Positions 29,598 through 39,801 of a DNA stretch of 64,000 nucleotides are shown in pieces. Source of the stretch: Nocardioides humilatus (GTDB lineage Bacteria > Actinomycetota > Actinomycetes > Propionibacteriales > Nocardioidaceae); assembly GCF_008373755.1 (NCBI RefSeq), contig NZ_VUJV01000001.1, forward strand, positions 496,001 through 560,000, read 5' to 3'. The position numbers and the translations under genes were made by a program. Within the stretch, counting starts at the first letter, position 1; each line of letters opens with the position of its first letter. The notes beneath the pieces were generated by a model. It was not told the origin of the DNA. It made no database searches and was given only the letters and a program-made list of their open reading frames with translations.

Positions 29598-30272
29598 TCA
29601 GCGCACGCCGATGCGTTTGAGCGCCTCGCGTCGCGAGAGCGGGCTCAGCTCGTGTGCGTCGACGTAGGACCGGACCCAGCCGGGATGGACGTACGACGCC
29701 TCGCGCAGCGCCCAGCCGATCGCCTTGCGGATGAAGAACTCGGGATCATCCCGGTTGGGCTCGATGACGTCGGCGAGGACCTCGAGATCGATCCGGTCCT
29801 TGCGACCGAGCTGGCCGAGGATCGCGAGGCGACGGATCCACAGGAAGTCGTCACGCACCCAGTCGCGGACCAGTGCCGCGGTCGCGGCGGGATGGGCGTC
29901 GTGCAGCTCACCGACGCGGTGGGCGAGCTCGTCGACGTGGTCCCACCACGCGCCGGTCCGGACCAGGTGCTCGACCAGCGGCACGAGCGTCAGGTCGCCG
30001 CGCAGCACAGGCTGGGCAAGGAGCACTGCGGCGGCATAGCGCTCCTCGCGGTGGGTGGCCTCGTCCCACAGCGACGTGGCGGCGGCGACGAGGCGGTCAC
30101 GCTCCCGGATACCCAGTTCCTTGACCAGCGCACGGGTGAGACGGCGTACCTCGGGCACGCGGACGCCGAGGAACGGCAGGGCCGACTTCATGTAGGCCTG
30201 CTGCCCCGGCGCCAGAGACGGGTCGGCCGCGGCCCGCAACGAGTTGCGGACCGCGGCCGTCAGGTCACCCAC
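29598..30272 (-). CDS. DNA alkylation repair protein (AlkD-like HEAT-repeat)
   Basis: A 224-aa all-helical protein of the AlkC/AlkD DNA glycosylase superfamily, which removes bulky or cationic alkylpurines without base flipping. Supporting segments are YMKSALPFLGVRVPEVRRL, ERYAAAVLLAQ, WWDHVDELAHRVG, WIRRLAILGQLGRKD and FFIRKAIGWALREAS. The Trp and Asp residues in WWDHVDEL and RRLAIL match the catalytic groove of the family. The GTG at 30272 starts 7 nt after the icd stop, so it is likely read as the second gene of an icd operon. Confidence 0.9.
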   Translation of the reverse strand: MGDLTAAVRNSLRAAADPSLAPGQQAYMKSALPFLGVRVPEVRRLTRALVKELGIRERDRLVAAATSLWDEATHREERYAAAVLLAQPVLRGDLTLVPLVEHLVRTGAWWDHVDELAHRVGELHDAHPAATAALVRDWVRDDFLWIRRLAILGQLGRKDRIDLEVLADVIEPNRDDPEFFIRKAIGWALREASYVHPGWVRSYVDAHELSPLSRREALKRIGVR

Positions 30273-30279
30273 GGAACGG

Positions 30280-32589
<2,310 letters not shown>

Positions 32590-32650
32590 CTAGGCTTCTT
32601 GTGATACCTCGCGGGTAACGGGTCCCGACCGAAGGAGAGTGCTCTTCACC

Positions 32651-33700
32651 ATGTCCGAACAGATGACAGCGCAGATGCCGGCGGCAGACACGTCGCCGCC
32701 CAGCCAGCTGCAGAAGCTCATCGCTGAGGGCATCGGCACCTTCGTGCTGGTGTTCTTCGGCTGCGGCACCGCCTTCGCCAGCGGCGGCGACTACGTCGCG
32801 ACCGCGCTGGCCTTCGGCCTGACCGTCCTGGTCATGGCCTACTCCGTCGGCCACCTCTCCGGCGGCCACTTCAACCCCGCGGTCTCCATCGGCAACGCGC
32901 TCGCGGGCCGCATCGGGTGGGCGACCGCCGCGGTCTACATCGTCGTGCAGTTCGTCGCGGCCTTCGTCGCGGCCGGCGTGCTCGCGATCATCGCCGTGCT
33001 GATGTTCGACGGCGCGGAGTGGGGCGACGTCCTCGCGGCCGTGTCGAACAAGTGGGAGTCGGGCCCGGGCGCGTCGGGCGCCGCCTTCCTGGGCGCGTTC
33101 CTCATCGAGGCCATCGGCACCTTCGTCTTCGTCTTCTTGATCCTCGCGGTCACCGACCGGCGCCGTGCGGCGGAGAAGATCCCGGCCCCTGTGGCCATCG
33201 GCCTCGGCCTGACGCTGTGCCACCTGCTCCTCATCGGCATCACCGGTTGCTCGGTCAACCCGGCGCGCTCGATCGGCCCCGGCATCCTCAGCTTCAACTG
33301 GGACGACGCCATGAAGTACCAGTGGCTCTTCCTGATCGCGCCGGTCGTCGGCGCCGCGGCCGCCGGCTTCCTGCACCCGATGCTCTTCGGTCGTGACGGC
33401 GAGGCCGTCCCCGGCTCCGGACTCGATTTCAAGAGCGCCGCCAGCGAGCTCCAGCAGCAGTTCGCCCAGCAGCAGTGGGCCCAGCAGTCCGGTGGCGTCG
33501 CCGCCGCGCAGGTCCCCGTGGACGCCGGCCAGCCGATCATCCAGAACGGGTGGCAGTGGGACCCCGCGACCCAGCAGTGGATCCCCGCACAGCAGCAGCC
33601 TGACGCCCCGCAAGCGCCTCAGGCCCAGCAGCCGCCGGCTGCCGGTGGCTGGGCGCCCCCGTCGGGTGAGCAGACCCAGGTCCGCCCGCCCGACGCCTGA
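32651..33700 (+). CDS. MIP family aquaporin with Gln-rich C-terminal tail
   Basis: A channel of 349 aa for water or small neutral solutes. Six transmembrane helices carry the two half-helix motifs HFNPAVSIG (near residue 77) and SVNPARSIG (near 206). The AQP-type aromatic/Arg region around NPAR favours a water channel over a glycerol facilitator. The ATG at 32651 gives MSEQMTAQM; GTG at 32639 is too close to AAGGAG. Unusually, about 90 residues follow the last helix: a Gln-rich stretch, then GWQWDPATQQWIPAQQQ and a Pro/Gln tail, presumably cytoplasmic. Tail-to-tail contact with the next gene leaves no intergenic DNA. Confidence 0.92.
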   Translation: MSEQMTAQMPAADTSPPSQLQKLIAEGIGTFVLVFFGCGTAFASGGDYVATALAFGLTVLVMAYSVGHLSGGHFNPAVSIGNALAGRIGWATAAVYIVVQFVAAFVAAGVLAIIAVLMFDGAEWGDVLAAVSNKWESGPGASGAAFLGAFLIEAIGTFVFVFLILAVTDRRRAAEKIPAPVAIGLGLTLCHLLLIGITGCSVNPARSIGPGILSFNWDDAMKYQWLFLIAPVVGAAAAGFLHPMLFGRDGEAVPGSGLDFKSAASELQQQFAQQQWAQQSGGVAAAQVPVDAGQPIIQNGWQWDPATQQWIPAQQQPDAPQAPQAQQPPAAGGWAPPSGEQTQVRPPDA

Positions 33701-34450
33701 TCAGGGCCGGTAGGAGACCAGCTCGAGCAGCTGGTCTCCGCCGGTGATCGTGAGCTCCCGAACGAGCCCGATGCCCTTCGCGTACTGACGACGCTGGAGG
33801 ACATCGGGCTCGATCGCTGTCCGGTCCTCCGTCTCCAGCAGATCGGTCAGGTCGCCGTACGGCACGGAGGCGAAGCCGGACAGGTCGACGACCTCGGCCC
33901 GGTCCTCCGCGACGCCCGGGGCGTAGTCGGTGCGGAAACCGTCGCCGATGCGCGGCGTGGCCGGCATCGCCAGACCCGCCTCGGCACCGGCGACACCCGC
34001 CTCCCAGGAGCCCTCGGTGGAAGGCCGTTTGCCGGCGTACGACGTCGTCTGCTCACCCAGGAACCAGACATTGCCCGCGGCGTCCTGGGCGTACCAGCGG
34101 AAGCTCTGCGCCACGACCCGCTGGCGCGGGCTGACCACCGAGGTCCGCACCACCGTGGCGTCGACGCCCTGGATCTCGCGGGTGCGATCGAGCACCTCGA
34201 CCTCGAGGCGGCCGTGGGCCCCGTCGACGATCCGGTCATAGGTCCAGCGGCTGCCGGGGGTGAGCGGCAACCACGGGTTGTCGACGCCGGCGACGAAGTC
34301 GTCGGGCGCCAGCGACGGCGTCGGGATGACGAGCTGGTCGACGCCGGTCGGCGCGTACTCCTCCGAGGCGCTGCCGCACCCGGTCAGGACCGCGGCCGAA
34401 ACGATCGTCCCGAGAAGGGTGGCGGCCACCCCCCGGGCGCGTCTCGTCAT
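33701..34450 (-). CDS. Putative lipoprotein of unknown function
   Basis: A 249-aa protein with a lipoprotein signal ([23 protein letters not shown]; lipobox LTGC with Cys25). The mature part is mainly beta strand: [59 protein letters not shown]. This pattern resembles exported proteins that report on formulation-like surface layers, but no named family can be given. It is transcribed convergently with the aquaporin gene and divergently from mdh. No catalytic motif is seen. Confidence 0.8.
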   Translation of the reverse strand: MTRRARGVAATLLGTIVSAAVLTGCGSASEEYAPTGVDQLVIPTPSLAPDDFVAGVDNPWLPLTPGSRWTYDRIVDGAHGRLEVEVLDRTREIQGVDATVVRTSVVSPRQRVVAQSFRWYAQDAAGNVWFLGEQTTSYAGKRPSTEGSWEAGVAGAEAGLAMPATPRIGDGFRTDYAPGVAEDRAEVVDLSGFASVPYGDLTDLLETEDRTAIEPDVLQRRQYAKGIGLVRELTITGGDQLLELVSYRP

Positions 34451-34566
34451 GGCGGCCAGTCTCGCACCACCGCCCGCGTGAGCCGACGACCGCCCGCGCT
34501 GCTAGCGTCGGCTGCACTGTCTGTCGCCGGCCGTCGGCCGAGCCGCACCTCATCGAAGGAGTACCC

Positions 34567-35553
34567 GTGAGCGAGACGCCTCTGAAGGTCGCCGTCACCG
34601 GCGCCGCCGGTCAGATCGGCTACAGCCTGCTCTTCCGCATCGCCAGCGGCGCCATCGCCGGCGACCGTCCGGTGGAGCTGCGCCTGCTCGAGATCGAGCC
34701 GGCCCTGAAGGCGCTCGAGGGCGTCGTCATGGAGCTCGACGACTGCGCGTTCCCCAACCTCGCCGGCATCCAGATCGGCTCGGACCCCGAGAAGATCTTC
34801 GACGGCGTCAACCTCGCCCTCCTCGTCGGCGCGCGCCCGCGCGGTCCCGGCATGGAGCGTGGCGACCTCCTCTCGGCCAACGGCGCGATCTTCACCGCGC
34901 AGGGCAAGGCCCTCAACAGCGTCGCCGCTGACGACGTCCGCATCGGCGTGACCGGCAACCCGGCCAACACCAACGCGCTCATCGCGATGACCAACGCGCC
35001 CGACATCCCGAGCGAGCGCTTCTCGGCGCTCACGCGTCTCGACCACAACCGCGCGATCTCGCAGCTGGCCGCCAAGACCGGCGCTGCGGTGACCGACATC
35101 AAGAAGATGACGATCTGGGGCAACCACTCGGCCACCCAGTACCCCGACGTGTTCCACGCCGAGATCGGCGGCAAGAACGCCGCCGAGGTCATCAACGACC
35201 AGGCCTGGGTCGAGGACTTCTTCATCCCGACCGTCGCCAAGCGCGGTGCCGCGATCATCGACGCCCGCGGCTCGTCCTCGGCCGCCTCCGCCGCGTCCGC
35301 CACGTGCGACGCCGCCCGCGACTGGCTCAACGGCACCCCCGCCGGCGACTGGGTCTCCATGGCCGTCCGCTCCGACGGCTCCTACGGTGTCCCCGAGGGC
35401 CTGATCTCGTCCTTCCCGGTCACCACCTCCGGTGGCAACTGGGAGATCGTCCAGGGCCTCGAGATCGACGACTTCTCCCGCGCCCGGATCGACGCCTCCA
35501 CCGCCGAGCTCGCCGACGAGCGCGCCGCGGTCACGGAGCTCGGTCTGATCTGA
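34567..35553 (+). CDS. mdh: Malate dehydrogenase
   Basis: NAD-dependent malate dehydrogenase of the TCA cycle, 328 aa. The Rossmann motif is [19 protein letters not shown], followed by [34 protein letters not shown] with the substrate-binding residues, and [12 protein letters not shown] with the catalytic His. The GTG at 34567 has GAAGGAG upstream. A terminator follows 10-50 nt after the stop. With icd and two SDH operons nearby, the window carries a concentration of TCA-cycle genes. Confidence 0.97.
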   Translation: MSETPLKVAVTGAAGQIGYSLLFRIASGAIAGDRPVELRLLEIEPALKALEGVVMELDDCAFPNLAGIQIGSDPEKIFDGVNLALLVGARPRGPGMERGDLLSANGAIFTAQGKALNSVAADDVRIGVTGNPANTNALIAMTNAPDIPSERFSALTRLDHNRAISQLAAKTGAAVTDIKKMTIWGNHSATQYPDVFHAEIGGKNAAEVINDQAWVEDFFIPTVAKRGAAIIDARGSSSAASAASATCDAARDWLNGTPAGDWVSMAVRSDGSYGVPEGLISSFPVTTSGGNWEIVQGLEIDDFSRARIDASTAELADERAAVTELGLI

Positions 35554-35562
35554 TCCACCCGT

Positions 35563-35605
35563 CGGGCCGGCTCATCTCACGATGGGCCGGCCTGCGGCCT
35601 TTTTT
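35563..35605 (+). terminator. Rho-independent terminator of mdh
   Basis: GGCCG (35585-35589), loop GCCTG, CGGCC (35595-35599) followed directly by six T. An upstream GGCCGGC can also pair with part of this stem. Confidence 0.85.
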
Positions 35606-35673
35606 GCTGCCCGCAGACGCCAAGCTGCCGCAACCGGTGACCTCGTCGACCGCGGCGCGGCAGCGTGGCGCTC

Positions 35674-35753
35674 GCGGCGAAGCCGCACGAGGCGAGCCCC
35701 CGGGCCGAGCGAAGCGATGGCCCGGGCGGCGAGCGTCGTGGCGACACGCTCGC
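35674..35753. repeat. Cluster of three hairpins between convergent mdh and DUF3017 genes
   Basis: Three perfect inverted repeats lie in tandem: GCGGC/GCCGC with a GAA loop (35674-35686), CCCGGGCC/GGCCCGGG with a 12-nt loop containing GAGCGAAGCGAT (35699-35726), and GCGAGCGT/ACGCTCGC (35729-35753). The middle loop is, on the other strand, close to the TCGCTnCGCTC core of the 33-bp repeat. The cluster may be REP-like and may terminate the purN-purH-folD side transcript. Confidence 0.6.
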
Positions 35754-35757
35754 GCAA

Positions 35758-36105
35758 TCAAACAGGCTGATCGGGGATGTTCGTCGCGAGGATGAAGAGG
35801 GCGGCGGCGACGGAGCCGAGCATGAAGACGTCGACCAAGCGAGGGCGTACGGCGAGCATGCCGGCGTCGCGCTGAGGGAGGACCAGCCGCAGGGCGGCGG
35901 CAGCGGCCAGGGCGCCGGAGACGACGCGGATGCCGAGACGCCAGTCGTGACCGCGCCACACGATCCCGATGCCGACCGCCGTGGCGATCAGCACGGCGAT
36001 GTAGAGCATCCCGCCGATCGTCGACGGGTAGCGCCGCTTCGAGTCGTGCCCTTCGGAGGGCGCCGGGACCGCGGGGTCCGGCGCCGGGGTGGCCTCGTCG
36101 CTCAG
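35758..36105 (-). CDS. DUF3017 membrane protein, probable CTG start
   Basis: A small integral membrane protein of the DUF3017 family, typically located directly after folD in actinobacteria; function unknown. Three hydrophobic segments are visible ([51 protein letters not shown]). The only standard start is the ATG at 36009, which would drop a convincing 32-residue N-terminus ([10 protein letters not shown]... [10 protein letters not shown]) ending in the RYPSTIGG that normally precedes helix 1. In that frame no ATG, GTG or TTG exists back into folD. A CTG at 36105 overlaps the folD stop as CTGA, with AGGTGG 4 nt upstream, and gives 115 aa. The CTG is inferred, by analogy with the GTGA junctions elsewhere in this window. 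Confidence 0.8.
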   Translation of the reverse strand: MSDEATPAPDPAVPAPSEGHDSKRRYPSTIGGMLYIAVLIATAVGIGIVWRGHDWRLGIRVVSGALAAAAALRLVLPQRDAGMLAVRPRLVDVFMLGSVAAALFILATNIPDQPV

Positions 36106-36956
36106 CGGGCCACCTGCTTCTCGGCCATGGCCACGACGTTGGCCAGCAGCATCGCGCGGGTCATCGGACCGACCCCGCCCGGGTTGGGCGAGACCCAGCC
36201 GGCGACGTCCCAGACATCGTCGGCCACGTCACCGGCGATCTTGCCGTCGACGCGGGACACGCCGACGTCGAGGACGGCCGCGCCCGGCTTGACCATGTCA
36301 GCGGTGATGATGCCGGGGACGCCTGCGGCGGCCACGACGATGTCGGCCTTGCGCACGTGGGAGGCCAGGTCGACCGTGCCGGTGTGGCACAGCGTGACGG
36401 TGGCGTTCTCCGAGCGACGCGTCAGCAGCAGACCCAGCGGGCGACCGACGGTGATGCCGCGACCCACGACGACCACCTCGGCGCCCGCGATCTCGACGCC
36501 GTGGCGGCGCAGGATCTCGACGATGCCGTAGGGGGTGCAGGGCAGCGGCGCCTCGTTGCCGAGGACCAGCCAGCCGAGGTTGGTCGGGTGGAGGCCGTCG
36601 GCATCTTTGGCGGGGTCGATCAGGCCGAGCACACGGTTCTCGTCGCGACCGCGCGGGAGCGGCAGCTGGACGATGTAGCCGGTGCACGCGGGATCGGCGT
36701 TGAGCTGCGCGACGGCGTCCTCGATCTCCTGCTGGGTCGCGACCTCGGGGAGGTCGACCCGGATCGAGGAGATGCCGACCTCGGCGCAGTCCTTGTGCTT
36801 GCCGTTGACGTACCACCGCGAACCGGGGTCGTCACCGACGAGCACCGTGCCGAGGCCGGGGGTGATCCCCTGCTCCGCGAGCTTGGCGATGCGCTCGCGC
36901 AGCTCGTCCTTGATCGCAGCCGCGGTCGCGGTGCCGTCGAGCTTCTGTGCCGTCAC
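36102..36956 (-). CDS. folD: Bifunctional methylenetetrahydrofolate dehydrogenase/cyclohydrolase
   Basis: A cytoplasmic bifunctional enzyme oxidising 5,10-methylene-THF to 10-formyl-THF, the one-carbon donor used by purN and purH nearby. Visible motifs are the substrate segment [15 protein letters not shown] with the catalytic Lys, [17 protein letters not shown], the NADP-binding [18 protein letters not shown] and [11 protein letters not shown]. The GTG at 36956 gives 284 aa, the usual length. It follows purH by about 30 nt on the same strand, forming purH-folD-DUF3017. Confidence 0.96.
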   Translation of the reverse strand: MTAQKLDGTATAAAIKDELRERIAKLAEQGITPGLGTVLVGDDPGSRWYVNGKHKDCAEVGISSIRVDLPEVATQQEIEDAVAQLNADPACTGYIVQLPLPRGRDENRVLGLIDPAKDADGLHPTNLGWLVLGNEAPLPCTPYGIVEILRRHGVEIAGAEVVVVGRGITVGRPLGLLLTRRSENATVTLCHTGTVDLASHVRKADIVVAAAGVPGIITADMVKPGAAVLDVGVSRVDGKIAGDVADDVWDVAGWVSPNPGGVGPMTRAMLLANVVAMAEKQVAR

Positions 36957-36987
36957 GGGATCGATCCTCTCAGGGCGTCGGGCAGGC

Positions 36988-38577
36988 TCAGTGGAAGAAG
37001 TGGCGAGTGCCGGTGAAGTACATCGACACGCCCGCCGCCTGGCAGGCCGCGATGGTCTCCTCGTCGCGCACCGAACCGCCCGGCTGCACGATGGCGCGGA
37101 CCCCGGCATCCAGCAGGATCTGCGGGCCGTCGGAGAACGGGAAGAAGGCGTCAGAGGCCGCGACCGCACCGCGGGCGCGCTCCTGACCGTCGACCAGGCT
37201 GTTGGCCCGCTCCACGGCGAGCTTGCAGGAGTCGACCCGGTTGACCTGGCCCATCCCGATGCCGACCGCGGCACCGTCGTTCGCCAGCAGGATCGCGTTG
37301 GACTTGGCCGAACGCACAGCGCGCCAGGCGAACGCCAGGTCGGCCAGGGTGGCCTCGTCGGCCGCGTCACCCGCTGCGAGGGTCCAGTTGGCGGGGTCGT
37401 CGCCGTCGGCCTGGAAGACGTCGACGTGCTGCATCAGCAGCCCGCCGTCGATGTGGCGCATCTCGACACCGCCCGGCCGCAGCTCCTCGGACACCAGGAT
37501 CCGGATGTTCTTCTTGCTCTGCAGCACCTCGACGGCCCCGTCCTCGTAGGACGGCGCCACGATGACCTCGGTGAAGACCTCGGCGACCTGCTCGGCCATC
37601 GCGACCGAGACCGGGCTGTTGACGGCGATCACGCCGCCGAAGGCCGAGACCGGGTCGCACTCGTGGGCACGCCGGTGGGCCTCGGCGACGTCGCTTCCGA
37701 CGGCAACACCGCACGGGTTGGCGTGCTTGATGATCGCCACGGCCGGCTGCTCGAAGTCGTAGGCCGCGCGCAGCGCAGCGTCGGCGTCGACGTAGTTGTT
37801 GTAGGACATCTCCTTGCCGTGCAACTGCTCGGCGGTCGCGAGGCCGCCGGCCATGAAGCCGTTGCGGTAGAGCGCGGCCGGCTGGTGCGGGTTCTCGCCG
37901 TAGCGCAGCACCGCGCTCTTGTCCCAGGTCGCGCCGATCCAGGCCGGGAATCCGGTGCCCTCGGAGGAGTCGACGAGCACGTTGCCCATCCAGGACGCGA
38001 CGTGGACGTCGTAGGTGCCGGTGTGGACGAAGGCCTTCGCCGCGAGCGCCTGGCGCTCGGCGAGGGTGAAGCCCTCACCCTGCGCGGCCTCGAGGGCCCG
38101 GGCGTAGTCGGCGCCGTCGGTGACGATCGCGACCGAGGCGTGGTTCTTCGCCGCCGCGCGGACCATCGACGGGCCGCCGATGTCGATCTTCTCGATGCAG
38201 TCCTGGACCGACGCGCCCGACATCACGGTGTCGGTGAACGGGTAGAGATTCACCACGACCAGGTCGAACGGCTCGACCTCGAGCTCCTCGAGCTGAGCGA
38301 CGTGCTCGGGCAGGCGCCGGTCGGCGAGGATCCCGGCGTGCACGCGCGGGTGCAGCGTCTTCACCCGGCCGTCGAGGCACTCGGGGAAGCCGGTGAGGTC
38401 CTCGACCTTGGTGACCGGCAGGCCCAGCGACTCGATGAGCGAGGCGGAGCCGCCGGTGGAGACGAGCTCGACGCCGGCAGCAGCCAGCCCGCGGACCAGG
38501 TCGTCGAGACCGGTCTTGTCGTAGACGGACACCAGCGCCCGCTTGATCTGGATCCGGTCAGCAGTGGGCTCGGTCAT
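36988..38577 (-). CDS. purH: Bifunctional AICAR formyltransferase/IMP cyclohydrolase
   Basis: Catalyses the last two steps of IMP synthesis, 529 aa. The N-terminal MGS-like IMP cyclohydrolase domain shows [17 protein letters not shown] and [17 protein letters not shown]; the C-terminal formyltransferase domain shows [13 protein letters not shown] and DAFFPFSDG. The ATG at 38577 ([21 protein letters not shown]) has GAGGAG 10 nt upstream. That sequence lies in an alternative hairpin of the ZTP riboswitch leader (38590-38616), so translation should rise when ZTP/ZMP builds up under 10-formyl-THF shortage. Confidence 0.97.
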   Translation of the reverse strand: MTEPTADRIQIKRALVSVYDKTGLDDLVRGLAAAGVELVSTGGSASLIESLGLPVTKVEDLTGFPECLDGRVKTLHPRVHAGILADRRLPEHVAQLEELEVEPFDLVVVNLYPFTDTVMSGASVQDCIEKIDIGGPSMVRAAAKNHASVAIVTDGADYARALEAAQGEGFTLAERQALAAKAFVHTGTYDVHVASWMGNVLVDSSEGTGFPAWIGATWDKSAVLRYGENPHQPAALYRNGFMAGGLATAEQLHGKEMSYNNYVDADAALRAAYDFEQPAVAIIKHANPCGVAVGSDVAEAHRRAHECDPVSAFGGVIAVNSPVSVAMAEQVAEVFTEVIVAPSYEDGAVEVLQSKKNIRILVSEELRPGGVEMRHIDGGLLMQHVDVFQADGDDPANWTLAAGDAADEATLADLAFAWRAVRSAKSNAILLANDGAAVGIGMGQVNRVDSCKLAVERANSLVDGQERARGAVAASDAFFPFSDGPQILLDAGVRAIVQPGGSVRDEETIAACQAAGVSMYFTGTRHFFH

Positions 38578-38587
38578 GCGGGTGTTG

Positions 38588-38688
38588 CTCCTCATCGGTC
38601 GATGCGTTCGATGAGGGCACCCAGGCGGTCGATGCCGGCTCACACTCCCTGGTGGTTGTCCCACCTACGCCAGTCGTGTGCCCTCATC
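38588..38688 (-). promoter_or_regulatory. ZTP (pfl) riboswitch controlling purH
   Basis: Read on the minus strand, the leader contains the ZTP/pfl aptamer landmarks in order: ACGACTGGCG, a GGTGG/CCACC hairpin, AGGGAGTG, GCCGGC and CGCCTGGG. An 11-bp stem (GATGAGGGCAC at 38688-38678 with GTGCCCTCATC at 38620-38610) closes the aptamer. An exclusive alternative pairs CCTCATCG (38616-38609) with CGATGAGG (38597-38590), overlapping the GAGGAG Shine-Dalgarno (38593-38588). Ligand binding should free the Shine-Dalgarno: a translational ON switch. Confidence 0.88.
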
Positions 38689-38699
38689 CTATGCGGTGC

Positions 38700-39317
38700 T
38701 CAGCCTCCGAGCCGAACTCGGCGCCCGTCAACCGTCCAGCCCTCGCGAGCCATCCGACCGACGGTGTCGACGAGCATTGCTCGCTCAGCGACCTTGATGC
38801 GCTCGTGGAGCGTCTCGACAGTGTCGTCGTCGTCGACCGGGACCGCGGTCTGGGCGACGATCGCGCCGGTGTCGACGCCGTCGTCGACGACGAAGAGCGT
38901 GCAGCCGGTGACCTTCACGCCGTAGTCGAGGGCGTCCTGCGGGCCTTGCATGCCAGGGAAGGACGGCGACAGCGCCGGGTGCGTGTTGACCGTACGACGC
39001 CCCAGGGCCGGCAGGTAGGAGGCTCCCACCAGCTTCATGAAACCCGCGAGCACCACGAGGTCGGGCTCGAACACGGAGACCTTGTCGGTGAGCGCACGGT
39101 CCCAGTGCTCGCGTGAGGTGTAGTCCTTGATCTTCACCACGAAGGTCGGGATCCCGGCGCGCTCGGCGCGCGCCAGTCCCTCGATGCCGTCACGGTCCGC
39201 GCCGACGGCGACCACCTGGGCGCCGTACGCCGGGTCTGCGCAGGCGTCGAGCAAGGCCTGGAGGTTGGTGCCGGCACCGGAGACGAGTACGACGAGACGC
39301 GCGGGAGCAGCAGGCAC
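38700..39317 (-). CDS. purN: Phosphoribosylglycinamide formyltransferase 1
   Basis: The 10-formyl-THF-dependent GAR transformylase of purine synthesis, 205 aa. Visible are VVLVSGAGTNLQALLDAC at the phosphate site, the formyl-binding and catalytic NTHPALSPSFPG, and DDGVDTGAIVAQ. The start is the GTG at 39317; a TAGACT hexamer ends 7 nt upstream and there is no Shine-Dalgarno, consistent with a leaderless transcript. purH follows after the riboswitch leader. Confidence 0.96.
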   Translation of the reverse strand: MPAAPARLVVLVSGAGTNLQALLDACADPAYGAQVVAVGADRDGIEGLARAERAGIPTFVVKIKDYTSREHWDRALTDKVSVFEPDLVVLAGFMKLVGASYLPALGRRTVNTHPALSPSFPGMQGPQDALDYGVKVTGCTLFVVDDGVDTGAIVAQTAVPVDDDDTVETLHERIKVAERAMLVDTVGRMAREGWTVDGRRVRLGG

Positions 39318-39371
39318 GGGCGGGAGTCTAGTGAGCCGGTTTCTTCACCCCCTGATCTAGGCTCCGGAACC

Positions 39372-39785
39372 ATCTCCAAGAACACGCGGACCATCCTCTT
39401 CGCCGTCGCCCTCTCGGTGCTGCTGTGCTGCGGCGCCGGCACGGCGCTCGTCGCCGTGAAGCGAGCGGTGGAGAAGGCCAACGACACCCCGTCCGGGGTC
39501 GAGGTCGGGTCGGACTTCCGGCACGACGGCTTCGATGCCGCCGCGGGCTGGGAGGTCGTCGAGGCCGACGGCCGGTTCGCCCTCACCGGTCTGAGCCTGA
39601 CCAACGACGCGCTGACGCCGCGGCCGGCCTTCCTGGAGTTCACCGTCTACCGCGACGACGCCTACGTCGCCACGATCAGCTGCTCGACCAAGCCGATCCC
39701 CCACGGCGACAGCAGGGACGCTGGCTGCTTCTCCGGCGACGCCTACGCCGACTACGACGACGTCCGGGTCGCCGACACGTTCTAG
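39372..39785 (+). CDS. Small membrane-anchored protein, possible ATC start
   Basis: A small exported or anchored protein with one N-terminal hydrophobic segment (TILFAVALSVLLCCGAGTALVAV) followed by a beta-rich extracytoplasmic region (GWEVVEADGRFALTGLSL, FLEFTVYRDDAYVATISCS) with a Cys pair. No family is recognised. The only standard in-frame start is the GTG at 39417, which would cut the hydrophobic segment in half. Starting at ATC 39372 gives (M)SKNTRTILFAVALS..., a normal signal-anchor start, with a TAGGCT hexamer 8 nt upstream suggesting leaderless transcription. It is divergent from purN and convergent with perM. Confidence 0.6.
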   Translation: MSKNTRTILFAVALSVLLCCGAGTALVAVKRAVEKANDTPSGVEVGSDFRHDGFDAAAGWEVVEADGRFALTGLSLTNDALTPRPAFLEFTVYRDDAYVATISCSTKPIPHGDSRDAGCFSGDAYADYDDVRVADTF

Positions 39786-39801
39786 TCGGGGCTAGTCGGG
39801 G

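Noticed and set aside
32639-32650. GTG start for the aquaporin 12 nt upstream
   Set aside because: It lies 1 nt from the Shine-Dalgarno AAGGAG; the ATG at 32651 is better placed.
35531-35959. Minus-strand open frame in the mdh/DUF3017 gap
   Set aside because: Arg-rich low-complexity product created by the hairpin repeats; it overlaps the DUF3017 gene in another frame.
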